Positions 35,819-46,329 of a stretch of 64,000 nucleotides of DNA are shown here, piece by piece. Every line of letters begins with the position of its first letter. Position 1 is the first letter of the stretch. Origin of the DNA: Pomphorhynchus laevis (lineage: Eukaryota; Acanthocephala; Palaeacanthocephala; Echinorhynchida; Pomphorhynchidae); the NCBI GenBank assembly GCA_012934845.2, contig WNNJ02001273.1:62001-126000 (forward strand), given 5' to 3'. The position numbers and the translations under genes were made by a program. The notes beneath the pieces were generated by a model, which worked only from the letters and a program-made list of their open reading frames with translations, was not told where the DNA came from and ran no database searches.

Positions 35819-36741
35819 GAAGAAGAGAGAAAAGTATAGGGCCTAATACGGAGCCTTGTGGAACACCGGACGGAATGGACGAAGGATAGGAGAGAGAAGA
35901 GTTAGAATATACGCTAAATATACGGTTTGATAGATATGAAGAAAACCATGATACAGTGGGTAAATAGAAGCCATAATCATGACGAAGGCGATGGAGAAGA
36001 ATCGAGTGATCGACGATGTCAAAAGCAGACGATAGATCAAGAGAAACTATGACACTACATAATTTATGATCGCGCGATATGAGTAAGTCGTTATAAACTT
36101 TAAGACATGCAATTTCGGTAGAGTAATTAGAGCGAAAAGCGGCTTGGAAGGGAGGAAATAAGTTAGAGGAATAGAGATATGTATTAACTTGCTTAAGAAC
36201 GAGACGCTCAAAGAGTTTAGAGAGGGTTGGGAGAAGTGAAATAGGACGGTACGAATATGGTAGTGAGGAGTCGAGAGATTGTTTTTTTGATGAGAGGACG
36301 AACAGTGGCGCATTTCCAGATGGAAGGAAATGTACGGCTACGGATGGACGAGTTGAACAATGTGGTTAGGAAGGGTAAGATAAAGGAGCAGATATTTTTA
36401 AGCAAGTGAGTGGGAATTGGGTCAGAAGGAGAGGTTTTATTAGGTAATGACAGCAGAACCGAAGAAACTTCATCAGACGAAACGGGAAGAAGGTGGAATA
36501 GTTCTGGGAGGCAAGTATTTAAATAGAAGAGTGGGTACAAGGGGGCTATGGGTAATAGGAAAAGTAAATTAGACAGCTTAGTTTGTAGATAAGAAGAAAA
36601 TTCATCAGGATTTATATTACAAGGGGTAGATGATCGTGAAAGAATTGAGTTTAAGATTTTCCAATGAGATTTAGAGTTGGAAGATGACTCGAGTTGATTT
36701 CGCCAAAAGATAGTACGTTTAGTACGTATAAGAATGAGATA

Positions 36742-37839
36742 TTAACGGCGTTGAGAAAAGTGGGAATCACGGATATTTGTAGGGAGTGAGTTGGGATAAC
36801 GTTTAAGAAAGCGTTTATATATACGAAAAGAGTGACGGAGTCGACGCTTAGAAAGACTACATTCAGAATCGAACCAGGGAGCATGGCGCAAGCGCTGGGA
36901 ACGTCGAAGTCGACTAGGCAGAAGGTTATTGAGGATCGACGTAAGTTCAGAATCAAACAGAATGCAGAGATCATCGGGAGAGAGGTAGTTAAGAGGAAGT
37001 GAAAAGAGTAAAGAATTGAGTAAGGCTGTGCAGAGAAGAGGGATATCGAGAAGCTTCCAGGGTTGACTTGGTGTGGATAATGGTGGAGGCGGAGAAGGAG
37101 GATGGGGACGAGTAATCGTAAGAGTGACAAGGAAATGATCGGACAAACCAGGATCAGTAATTGACAAGGAAGTATAGTCATTGAAGCAGTTAGGGACAGC
37201 AATGATGTCGAGAGCACCGCCGAGAATATGAGTTGGGCTTGTTGAAAGTAATTTATAGTTAAAATCAGAAAAAAGATTAGTTAAAGTGATAGAGTCAGAG
37301 TCAGCCGGGCGATCAAGACGAATGTTAAAGTCACCGAGAACAAAAGAAGGAGTATAAGACAATGAACAGTGAGACATAAGATCTGCAAGGTCGTTAAAGA
37401 AGATACGTGATGGGGCAACTGAACCTGGACGGTATACAATCACAAGTTCCAGAGGGAAAGGCGTTGATAATCTGCATATGAGTAATTCGAACGAAGTGTA
37501 ACGGATGTTAACGTTGATTTTACGTAAAGACATTGGGTGACGAGCAATGGCAACAATACCGCCATGGTTAGAAGCAGTAGATGTATGATATGCAATTTGA
37601 CGAGCTGATTCAACTAGAGAACAACCAGTGCGACATAGACGACGAATAGCAAGATCGTCGGAGTCAGAGTGCCAGGATCCGGTAATGCAGAGAATATCAG
37701 TAGATAATTGATCGAAGATATCTAGAAGCATATCAGCTTTATGAAGAATGGAGCGAGTGTTGAATAGACTAAGACGAAAAGTATGCTTAGGAGCGAGATC
37801 GACTAGCGAAGAAGACAAGGGGGAGAGATGGGACGCCAT
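36742..37839 (-). pseudogene. L2 copy 5 AP endonuclease and linker
   Basis: 365 codons. In order: LFNTRSILHKADMLLDIFDQ, DILCITGSWHSDSD, GGIVAIARH, LELVIVYRPGSVAPS, FVLGDFNIRLDRPADSDS, DIIAVPN and SITDPGLSDHFLVTLTI, which are the endonuclease motifs including GDFN and SDH. The pre-RT linker RLRHAPWFDSECSLSKRRLR follows. The residue after CIT is G where active relatives usually have E (CITETW), so a metal-binding acid appears lost. The frame ends at FSQRR before the RT. Confidence 0.88.
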
Positions 37840-38430
37840 CGAATTTTTGGCCTTGTGTGTACAACGTGAAAATTTCCGTTGATTTGACGTATAGATAAGG
37901 ATGACTCGCCGTTTGTTTCACGTCGATGTTTCTCAATGCGAGCTAAATTGAGCTGGGCAATATCAGAAGGGGAGCGGTCAGGAAAGATACGGCAAGTAGA
38001 TGAAGTGGTAAGAAGTTTAAAACGTTGGGAGAGTACCGAAGAGGCATGTGAACTATGTCGGAAAACGATTTTCAAGAGTGGAGGACAGATGATTGGATTT
38101 AGTGGATTTGTTTAAACGAATAAAGGATACAGGATCGATATTATTGAAGAGGGATAGGTTATCATCAGGAAGAATGGTTGCTAGGATAGACCTGAAAGCA
38201 GATACATCATCATCGAGGCGAGATTGTGGAGAAGCAGATTCGGAAAGCTTTAAGTTTGATATGATTATACAGCGATCGCGCGAAGGAAAACGATTTCGTG
38301 GAAGTTGTGGACGGACAGAGCTGGTAGGAGTCCAGGCAGATGAGCAGATAGAAGTGGGAATGACAGGGGTGCTTGATAGAGAATTAATATTGGTTGGAGC
38401 ATGTGTGACAGGAGCGGGGTGTTGAATCGG
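37803..38430 (-). pseudogene. L2 copy 5 ORF1 C-terminal region
   Basis: Minus-strand frames read RCIIISNLKLSESASPQSRL, FRSILATILPDDN, then LLTTSSTCRIFPDRSPSDIA, QLNLARIEKHRRETNG and IRQINGNFHVVHT. This resembles the RRM and C-terminal domain of LINE ORF1 RNA-binding proteins. The copy 1 equivalent is at about 9140-9590 on the plus strand. Confidence 0.55.
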
Positions 38431-38740
38431 TTGATCAGAGATGTGACTGGAGATGATTTTAAACGAAGGTTGTAAATTATTTGGAAGTGTTACGTGGGAG
38501 GTAGAGTAAGGATAATTAAGATAGGTTGGGGCATGAGTGACAGGAATGGAGTGTTGAATTAGTGGATCGGTAATGTTGCTGGAAATGATTTTGATGGAAG
38601 GATGTAAATTATTGAGAAGTGATACGGGGGAGGTCGAGTAAGAAGTGCGTGAAGAGAATAAAGAAGTTTGAGATTTATTTAGATTGAGGGAGGAATAGGA
38701 AAGAGGAGGTACGAGATGAAAAGCTTTACCGTTATAATCT

Positions 38741-38880
38741 GGAACTGACAGGAATAATATGGAACTGACAGGAATAATCTGGAACTGACAGGAATAATCT
38801 GGAACTGACAGGAATAATCTGGAACTGACAGGAATAATCTGGAACTGACAGGAATAATCTGGAACTGACAGGAATAATTG
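38741..38880 (-). repeat. Seven exact-length 20-bp monomers at L2 5' end
   Basis: The plus strand reads ggaactgacaggaataatct in seven consecutive 20-base units. The first differs at one base and the last ends aattg. Its complement matches the array at 21794-21903, which also starts an L2 copy. This supports the array as the true 5' end of this subfamily. Confidence 0.97.
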
Positions 38881-38885
38881 TTTTT

Positions 38886-39445
38886 ACTTTAGATCTCAAA
38901 CTTTTTTAAGGTAAATAATAAGCTAAATAATAAATTAGCGTCATTATAACGTTATGAAATAATAACATCCTCAGATTTTTTGTCACAGACGGTGTTTATT
39001 TAAGTATCGGTTTTAATAAAAATACGGTTTTTATTTAAATTCTGCTGCAGAATTGAACATTTAAATAAAGTATATATTAAAATTATTTTTTATTTGTTTT
39101 TTTTATTGAGTGCCAAGTTCATAAAATATAATCCTGCTACAGAACTACAGTAACTTAGTACCCACAATTTTAACTAAGAGCCGTTGGTATTACCTCTTTT
39201 TATTTGCGTACGATCCTAATCGATGCAAAGAGGTTAGTTATCTATGATACCTGATTTCATTATTGATTCGAAGTTGATTGAGTTTCAATCCAGTTAGGAT
39301 TAAATTTACGCAATTTGTTGACTCTGGGACCTGTACGTCGACATATGCGTTAAAACAGAAGAAACGTTAATGATGTCATACTTAAATAATATATTATATA
39401 TTTAAATTATATATATTAAGTATATATATTATATTTAGTATGAAG
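38886..39445. other. AT-rich spacer
   Basis: Contains short self-complementary taagtatatata stretches near 39395-39440. No gene. Confidence 0.4.
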
Positions 39446-40362
39446 AAGAATAGGTTTTTAAGTGGCGAATGTGACTGTCAGTAACTTACAAGCTCACTAA
39501 AATGACAAAACCAATTTTATAAATTAGGATTTCGTAGAAATGTAAATAAACATTTTTTATATTGTAGATATGAAGATGATGCAGTAACATTTGAGGGAGG
39601 ATTGTTCCACAGTTTAGGCTCTGTGATCGAGTATGATCGATGCGCGGTGAGCGAAAAATGACGTGGAACATACAATCTTGATCTTGTAGAATGACTGCGA
39701 AGCGAAATTGAAGTTGTGGATTTACTGGATAATGTAGGTAAGATGAGCTGTGAAGGGGCGTTGGCATTTATGATATTCCACATAAAGCATGCTAGTTTAA
39801 ACCTTATGCGGTTCGTGATGTCTAGCCAAGACAGCGAATTAGAATAACGCGATATGTGATCGAATTTCCTTAAGCAAAAAATAACTCTAACGACCGAATT
39901 TAGAATACTTTGCAAAGATTTGAGCGATGATTTCGGGTAATTAATAAGAAGACTGACAGAATAATCAAGTTTGGAAATCAGAAGAGAATTCACTAATTTC
40001 ACCGTAGTGAGAATATCGAGATGATGTCTTGCATAATGTCCCTCAAGATAAGAAAACATCATTGAGCTTTGTGCCTGATGAAAGGATGAAATGACAAGTG
40101 GGAATCAAATAAAATTCCGAGAATAGTCATAGAAGTGACTACCGATAAAGTATAGTCAAAAATTTGAATTGAAATGTTCGGATCAGACAAAGAGTGAGGA
40201 GTTATCCGCATAAGGGTAGATTTCTTTGTATTTATTACTTAACGTAATGACGTCAAATGTCTACAAAGATGATTTAGACAATCAGAAGCAATATCTGCAA
40301 GGTCATTAACGGAAGAAGGATCAGTCTGCACACAGGACGATGTCGTCTGCATATTGAATTAA
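39446..40362 (-). mobile_element. L2/CR1-group LINE, third subfamily, 5' truncated
   Basis: The minus-strand frame 40062-39517 (181 codons) reads LVNSLLISKLDYSVSLLINY, LKSLQSILNSVVRVIFCLRK, FDHISRYSNSLSWLDITNRI and STRSRLYVPRHFSLTAHRSY, the L2-type RT C-terminus. An upstream YADDIV-like motif is near 40345. The 3' end near 39455-39490 (gtggcgaatgtgactgtcag on the plus strand) is a diverged version of the family's terminal block. It lies head to tail with copy 5 on the same strand. Confidence 0.85.
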
Positions 40363-40369
40363 ATGAAAA

Positions 40370-40455
40370 CCATAATATATAATATAATATAATATAACAT
40401 AACTATAATTATATATAATTATATATAATTATATATAATTATATATAATAGGCTT
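40370..40455. repeat. AT-rich microsatellite
   Basis: Runs of aatat and then attatatata units separate the upstream minus-strand LINE from the CR1 copy on the right. Confidence 0.9.
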
Positions 40456-40972
40456 TAGCTCAATTAGATCAATCCAAACAATTAGCAATTAGCAATTAGC
40501 ATTTTACATAATTAGCTCAATCCAAACGCCAACTAAAACTTTGACCGATCCGTCTCTAATCACCCAACATTTAGCTGATGGCTTCTTGGGTACAGGCTTT
40601 GACCTCTAACAAACTGCATGACTTTAGTTGGAAGTATGTTCCGGTTGCTCATCGGTGTTGTGTTCTTCCACTCAGAGTGGATGAGGTGTTGAACGAGGTT
40701 ATGAAGCTCGATTCGTTTACATCTCCGGGACCACACAATATTGCCCCCTTCCTCGTCAATCCCTAGCGAACGAACTGATTAATGATTTAACTATGTTCTT
40801 CATATACAGCTTAGACACATCTTGGATCCCTGACAGTTGGAAGTGTGCAACTGTGGTGCCTATTCCCAAAAAGCATCCTGCTAGCTTTTGCGCGGACTTT
40901 CGGCCCATTAGCTTGACTAGCGTATTCTGCAAACTTTAAGAAAGAATCATTGCTGGTAGAATCAGGGATCAT

Positions 40973-41692
40973 TTGGATCGTAATCACATATTGGTTGAAT
41001 CTCAACATTGTTTCAGGATTGGACGTTCATGCCTTACTAACCTACTAACTGGGCGTGAAAAATGGGATGATGCTCTGGAGGCTGGGTTTCAGGTTCATAC
41101 AGTATTCCTTGATTTTTCGAAAGCTTTTGATAGGGTACCACACGACGGCATAGTGTCTTTACTGTATCACTATGGACTTCATTCATATATTTGTGAGTGG
41201 GTCAGGGAATTTCTATCGAATAGGTCTTTCCGAGTTTGTGTGGGGTTTGTGTTTTCTTATTCGGTAAATATTAATTCTGGCGTACCGCAGGGATCAGTCC
41301 TTGGCCCACTGCTCTTTATAATCTTCATTAATGATCTGCTACTCCGCTTATCATGCTCTCATCTAGCGTTTGCAGACGATCTAAAGATTTGGTCGATCAT
41401 TAGAAGTCCTGCTGATCGAGTATCGTTACAAAATGATCTAAACTCCCTGATCAAGTGGTGCGATTCTACCGGACTACGGTTGAATGTTGATAAATGTGTC
41501 CTCATGCAACTAGGTCGCCCTATTGAAACTCTAAGGTACTTTATTGGAGATATGGTCTTAAAGGAAGTGTCTCATCATAAGGATTTAGGGATTATTGTCC
41601 ATAGATCCTTGAAAACAAAGTTGAACACCGACTTCTTTCTAGGTAAAGCTACTAGGGCGTTATATTGTATTAAAAATGCATTCCTCAGGTAA
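40973..41692 (+). pseudogene. CR1 reverse transcriptase core
   Basis: 239 codons containing RT motifs A (FLDFSKAFDRV), B (NSGVPQGSVLGPLLF), C (FADDLKIW) and D-E (LRLNVDKCVLMQLG, KDLGIIVHRSLKT). The start codon is internal: the natural protein is longer on the 5' side, where frames are broken. It ends at TAA after KNAFLR. In CR1 LINEs this enzyme copies the element RNA at the nicked target. Confidence 0.9.
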
Positions 41693-41701
41693 AGCTGTCA
41701 T

Positions 41702-42221
41702 ATGTTCAAGAGGTTATTCATCTCTATCGTCAGGCCACACTTGGAATACTGCATTCAGGCTTGTTTTCCTGTCACTAAGCAAGAACTATTAGACCTGGAG
41801 TCTATTCTTAGGCGCGGATCGAGGCTCTGTATTGGCTTAAGTGGTATTGACTATTATGTACGTCTAAGTCGTATTGGGATGTTGTCGGTACGTGAGAGGT
41901 TCATATCCTTGGAAATGCTATGTCTATGGCATATGTCGAATGATGTGGTAGGTTATCCCACCGATGTAATCACTAGGCGGGTAGATCAGTTGCGGGGACA
42001 TAGCAGAGTCTTGTATAAATTTGGATTTGGCAGATTACCAAAAGTGTATAGACTCTCGAGGAGAGGAATTAACATGTGGAATTCGTTGCCTGAGGAAGTC
42101 GTTGCAGCCCCCAGTTTGAGAACGTTTAAATCACGATGCTACAAATGGATACGTGAACAATGCCGCCATGGACTCTGCCTGAATAGCCTTTTGGCTTTGG
42201 TATGTATTGGAATAATAATTT

Positions 42222-42223
<2 letters not shown>
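41702..42223 (+). pseudogene. CR1 RT C-terminal region
   Basis: 173 codons: MFKRLFISIVRPHLEYCIQA, KQELLDLESILRRGSRLCIG, IGMLSVRERFISLEML, GFGRLPKVYRLSRRGINMWN and SLPEEVVAAPSLRTFKSRCY, with its natural end just before the AT tail. It directly continues the preceding RT frame after one stop. Confidence 0.9.

Positions 42224-42227
<4 letters not shown>

Positions 42228-42297
<70 letters not shown>
42228..42297. repeat. (AT)n microsatellite
   Basis: About 35 AT units directly at the 3' end of the CR1 copy; a similar run follows the palindrome at 42577-42640. Confidence 0.97.
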
Positions 42298-42302
<5 letters not shown>

Positions 42303-42360
42303 TGTGGGTGTTTTTCTCACAGCTGGGGTCCTTTTCAATGAACTCTTTTTTTCAATAAAT

Positions 42361-42574
42361 ATTATCTCACCAATATTTCCAGCAGTTTGTCTTTGAGAAA
42401 ATAAACAACAAAGTTATTTATTGAACGTTTCGGCTTTTTGCCTTTATCAACAGCGAAAAAAAATGCGCGTGTGCACATTTTTTTCGCTGTTGATAAAGGC
42501 AAAAAGCCGAAACGTTCAATAAATAACTTTGTTGTTTATTTTCTCAAAGACAAACTGCTGGAAATATTGGTGAG

Positions 42575-42579
<5 letters not shown>
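42361..42579. repeat. Near-perfect 219-bp palindrome between AT arrays
   Basis: Arms of about 105 bases (42361-42465 and 42475-42579) are reverse complements apart from one base in an A/T run, around a gcgtgtgc-type centre. The arm contains gttgataaaggcaaaaagcc followed by gaaacgttcaat. That arrangement recalls the hammerhead-bearing ends of Penelope-like elements, but the conserved ctgatga core is not intact. AT microsatellites bound it on both sides. Confidence 0.92.
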
Positions 42580-42648
<69 letters not shown>

Positions 42649-42745
42649 ATAATATATTTAAATATTATATAAATTATATATTTATATAAGATATATATAA
42701 TTTATATATTATATAAATTATATATATATATATTATTTATAAATT
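42580..42745. repeat. AT-rich microsatellite tract
   Basis: (AT)n grading into tatatttatataaatta-type repeats. Confidence 0.9.
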
Positions 42746-43605
42746 TATAATTCAATTTAAATAACCCTGCATCATTGATGATAACAGTGGGTTTAACTTT
42801 TTCGGATGCTGCATTGAACTCTTGAAATTGTAAATATCGCTGAACGTAGAAATGACATCATTGATTGCAATTTGATAATTCGACAGATGAAAAATAAGTT
42901 TAAATTTTAATAATTGAATTCGACAACATTCCTTTTTATGCCAAATAACCCATCTGAATATTTTCACCGTTCTAAATCTTTTCAAAGATTAGCGATATGT
43001 TTATCAGACTAAGAAATCTAAAAACCGTGAAATCAACATCGGGAAGTTTGATAACCACATAGCTAGATTTCCCCAGCATTTGTAACTTTAATATTTTAAT
43101 TTGGAATAACAAATCTTTTAATTTTGAGGCAAAATCAACAATTACGAAAAACTTCTTCGTATTTCGCTAATTTATGCATGCATCATAGTAAAAAATATTT
43201 TGATGATGCCTTCAAAAATAATATTTTTTCGTATTTCGTTGGTCCTGCTCTAAAGGAAACTAAAAGAATTGATCAAAATAATTTGTTGATATATTTTCTA
43301 AAAGTAAACGCAGAACCGTTTTGTAAATCATCTAATTATACAAATCATACGAATTGAAAAGTTTCGTCGGCTAAAATAGAGTTTAAGTTTTAATTTTTTT
43401 TGTGACTTAGATGTTATCAGAAACAACTGATTATCGATCATCAGCTGATGATATCACAAGTACGGTAGGTTATTTAAAATTGTATTTTAATTTCTTGTGT
43501 TGATCACTACGATGCTTAAATTTATACACTCTTATTTTATCTTTCATTGGTCGGTTTAATATTATCCTCGTGTAGTTCTTTCAATCCCACCAGCATCACT
43601 GTACA
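42746..43605. other. AT-rich spacer
   Basis: A 77-codon plus frame at 43124 (MRQNQQLRKTSSYFANL...) and a 77-codon minus frame at 42985 show no recognisable family. I do not call either as a gene. Confidence 0.35.
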
Positions 43606-43680
43606 CTAAAATCAGCGTGGGTGGATCTCATCAGCAGTGAGCCCACGCCTACATTTCGTGTTTCGGCATGTTACTGTTTA
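43606..43680 (-). repeat. Dispersed hairpin repeat, copy 1
   Basis: Arms gcgtggg (43615-43621) and cccacgc (43642-43648) enclose tggatctcatcagcagtgag. They are followed by ctacatttcgtgtttcgg. The same architecture recurs at 59.3 and 59.7 kb with different but complementary arm sequences. The minus strand contains gctgatgag and ccgaaacacgaaa, words reminiscent of hammerhead cores at PLE ends. Confidence 0.75.
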
Positions 43681-44164
43681 TCATTTTACATTTGCTACAT
43701 TCAACATGTCATAAATGACGCGTTCATTTGGATCATTATAAAAAAGATTTATTTCTACTTGGCAAATTTTTTATACCTGCATTTAGTTATTCAAGATAGT
43801 AATGTAAGCTACAATCCATAAAATGGTTCCAAAAATACGGCTACTTGCCTGTTGCGTTAAATGTTGTATTTACCACTGACGAACGAACTGCATTACATAG
43901 ATCTGTAGTCCTCAATAGTCAATTAATAACTATGATTTTACTAAATGCGCTTTATAAATTTATAGTTTGAATATTTTGAATTGCAGTTTTCATTAACAAC
44001 TCATATCACTACGGCTGCATATTGAGCAATCATAATTAAGTAATATTTAATCTGAATCATTATCAACTAATATGATTAAGTGATCCCATATGATTAATTA
44101 ATCTAATACCATTAAGGGTACTATTAAAATAGATATGAGATATTACACTAGAAATTCAAATTTC
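43681..44164. other. AT-rich spacer
   Basis: No gene seen. Confidence 0.4.
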
Positions 44165-44265
44165 ATTGAAGAAAAGTCCACTAGCATGTATTTACCCCTA
44201 CCCTGCTACGTTGTTTCAAGAAATAGGGGACGAAACTGAATAACATAATAGTTCCTTTTGATGGA
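44165..44265 (+). repeat. PLE-associated hairpin block, second copy
   Basis: It shares ctagcatgtattt, ctgctacgttg, ataggggacgaaact and atagttccttttgatgg with the block at 3610-3690, in the same order. It suggests the remnant end of another Penelope-like element; no RT is recognisable nearby. Confidence 0.65.
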
Positions 44266-45750
44266 TGATACACATAATACTTATTAATTAATTCACAAAA
44301 ATTGAATTTTTAATTTACTAAAAATTGAATTTTTAATAAAAAAAATCTCAAATGTAATATTTTACGTACTTGATGGTAGATATTTTAAATATAAAGTGTA
44401 TAAAATAAATATAGTAGATAAATATTTAAAATATAAATAATATTTTAATATACTCTTTACGACATCTTAAATCTAAATCTATTTTATCTATCAATATAAC
44501 ATAGTATATCATCTATTAATAAGTTTATAAAAATTGTGTTGATTTGTTTCGAATATTTGCTCGTTCGGGTTCAAATCTGATGTTTTTGCGCGTATTGACT
44601 TCTTTATTATACTGTAGTTTTGAATGTTTTCTCGTATATATGTGTTCCTACTGGACATAGTAGTACATAGCAATTTCTTCTGATGACATTTAATCTTTAT
44701 CGTAAATTTAATCTTCACCGTAACTGAAATCTGGAACTGAAATTATATATATTCTTTAAATCCAAGACAATTTTTATGCTCAAAATATGTCATTAATAAT
44801 CGTTTTTTTAAATGATGAGTTAAAAATTATTTTTAAGATTAAATAATTTCTATTTTTAATTTAATTGAATCTACATAAAATGTAGATTTAATTAAGTCAA
44901 TTTTGATTGCATATATGCTTTATTTAAATATTTTCCTGGGTTTGCTAGAAAAATCGTCTCGCTAGTCTGCTAGTAACTTTGACATGTTAGAACGAAAAGA
45001 ATGATATGTAAGGTTTCTCTGAATGACTCTTAAAATAATTTAAATAATATTATTAGATATGTCACTATTATTGCAACAAAACATCAAATTAGAAAAAATC
45101 TAAATGATTACAAGAAGGCGAGGAAACAGTAATATTTATAGATTAGAAAAATATTATCTATTTTGGATTAGAAAAATCCAATATTTCGACGGCACTACGA
45201 CACGTCATCTGCAAGGTTGTATGTATATTATATCTCAAATATTAGATCTCGCCTTCTTGAAGTAATTCGGATTGGAAATGAATTAACTCGAAATCTAAAT
45301 GAATCGACAATTCAAGTTCGAAAATCACTTAATAAATTTACAAAAAGGAATGCCCAAGAGTAATATGCGATCAATAAATTCAAATATAGAACGGCTAAAG
45401 TTTAAAAATGAGTTGATGTCAAATTCACCGTGAATTTAAAATTTGAGCAAAATTTAAAAATTTCGTCACTTTAAATACATTTTAAAAATAACTTTATTGA
45501 ACCTTTTTATATTTGATATTTTGGAGCAGTATTAATGAAACAAGTTTACTTTTATATTTTGCTAACTATTATTATCCAAAAACAAAAAGTCAATTAAAAG
45601 CAAAACCACTGTATTATGATTTTTCAAAGCTGCAAGAGTATTTTATTAATAATTTCTCTGATATTAATTGTAACAAAAAACGTTAGATATTCCTTATATA
45701 ATGCGAACAATATATGCTAAATCACATATATATACTGAATCACATTATTT
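44266..45750. other. AT-rich spacer with a third hairpin-block remnant
   Basis: At 44640-44705, acatagcaatttcttctgatgacatttaatc repeats the right half of the 3.6-kb block. Otherwise no feature was recognised. Upstream exons of the candidate gene at 45755 may lie here but cannot be shown. Confidence 0.4.
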
Positions 45751-45754
45751 TAGG

Positions 45755-46178
45755 ATTATACTATACGGCCTACTGACAATCCAAGTCCAGACAAAATAGA
45801 CATACATGAATTTATCGATAAGTTTCGTTATCAATGCGTCAAATCGATAGTAAATTCAATCGAAATCAATACTTCTCATCGTACTATAATATTTCAATGT
45901 AAATCATCCGAAGACACTCGGTTGCGATGCTGGCAAGATTCATTGAATAAACTTTTTAACAGTTCGAACAATTGTTTGTTAACAGAACATCCTGTCAAGA
46001 TCGAATCAAACATTACAATAATTTACTTGATTCCAGAATTTAAGTCTTCAGCTATTGAAAACAGTTCAATTATCGTTTTGATTAAGCCGCTAAACACGTC
46101 TACGAAAATTAATTCATCGTCAGCAACAACATCACTATCTATTCAACATGCGATATCTACATTAGATTGCTTTAGTGT
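45755..46178 (+). CDS. Candidate host exon, unknown protein
   Basis: An open frame of about 141 codons begins right after an acceptor-like tcacattattttag and ends at agt followed by gtaagt, a strong donor consensus. If spliced there, it is an internal exon. The peptide begins DYTIRPTDNPSPDKIDIHEF, continues IIFQCKSSEDTRLRCWQDSL, and ends in a Ser/Thr/Ile-rich stretch (STKINSSSATTSLSIQHAIS). No transposon family matches. Read through the donor the frame stops at 46194. I do not recognise the protein, and no neighbouring exons could be assigned. Confidence 0.4.
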
Positions 46179-46329
46179 AAGTCAATTTATTTGAAAAGAC
46201 CAAGCAATTTTTCAGATCTCCTAATTACTAACTCGTCTTTCGGTATTAATAACTAATGAATAATTTTCAATTTACAATTTTCCTTATCCATCTCTTGAAC
46301 CAATCTAGAATTTAGCACAAACCATTCGC

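Larger units (their letters stand above)
34850..38885 (-). mobile_element. L2/CR1-group LINE, copy 5, most complete
   Basis: On the minus strand it runs from a 20-bp monomer array (38880-38741) through an ORF1 C-terminal region (about 38430-37803), an AP endonuclease and linker in a 365-codon frame (37839-36742), and RT pieces. A 296-codon RT C-terminus (35818-34928) follows, then the 3' hairpin at 34905-34865. The PHD part of ORF1 present in copy 1 is absent: the monomers join directly to the linker. It is nearly identical to copy 1 over about 3.5 kb. The 7-A frameshift near 36288 and the TAA in the RT are shared with copy 1, so it is not an intact autonomous element. Confidence 0.94.
40480..42226 (+). 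mobile_element. CR1-type LINE (second CR1 family), 5' truncated, well preserved
   Basis: It starts within the linker (VLNEVMKLDSFTSPGPHNIA near 40690). The RT reads DSWKCATVVPIPKKHPASFC, SQHCFRIGRSCLTNLLTGRE, VFLDFSKAFDRVPHDGIVSL, NSGVPQGSVLGPLLFIIFIN and HLAFADDLKIWS. It ends near 42226 in (AT)n. The 239-codon frame (40973-41692) and the 173-codon C-terminus (41702-42223) are separated by a single TAA. All RT catalytic motifs are intact, and the older inverted copy of this family lies at 24.8-27.9 kb. Confidence 0.92.

Noticed and set aside
38741-38880. Regular 20-bp repeats as a CRISPR array
   Set aside because: Units are contiguous with no spacers and the context is eukaryotic L2; it is a minisatellite at a LINE 5' end.
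42202-42396. 64-codon frame rich in Tyr-Ile
   Set aside because: It is a translation of the (AT)n microsatellite after the CR1 end.
42440-42520. Canonical hammerhead ribozyme in the palindrome arm
   Set aside because: AAGCC-GAAACG is present but the CTGATGA core is not intact, so I report only resemblance.
43124-43357. 77-codon frame as a gene
   Set aside because: No homology, no splice signals, AT-rich composition; equally likely by chance.
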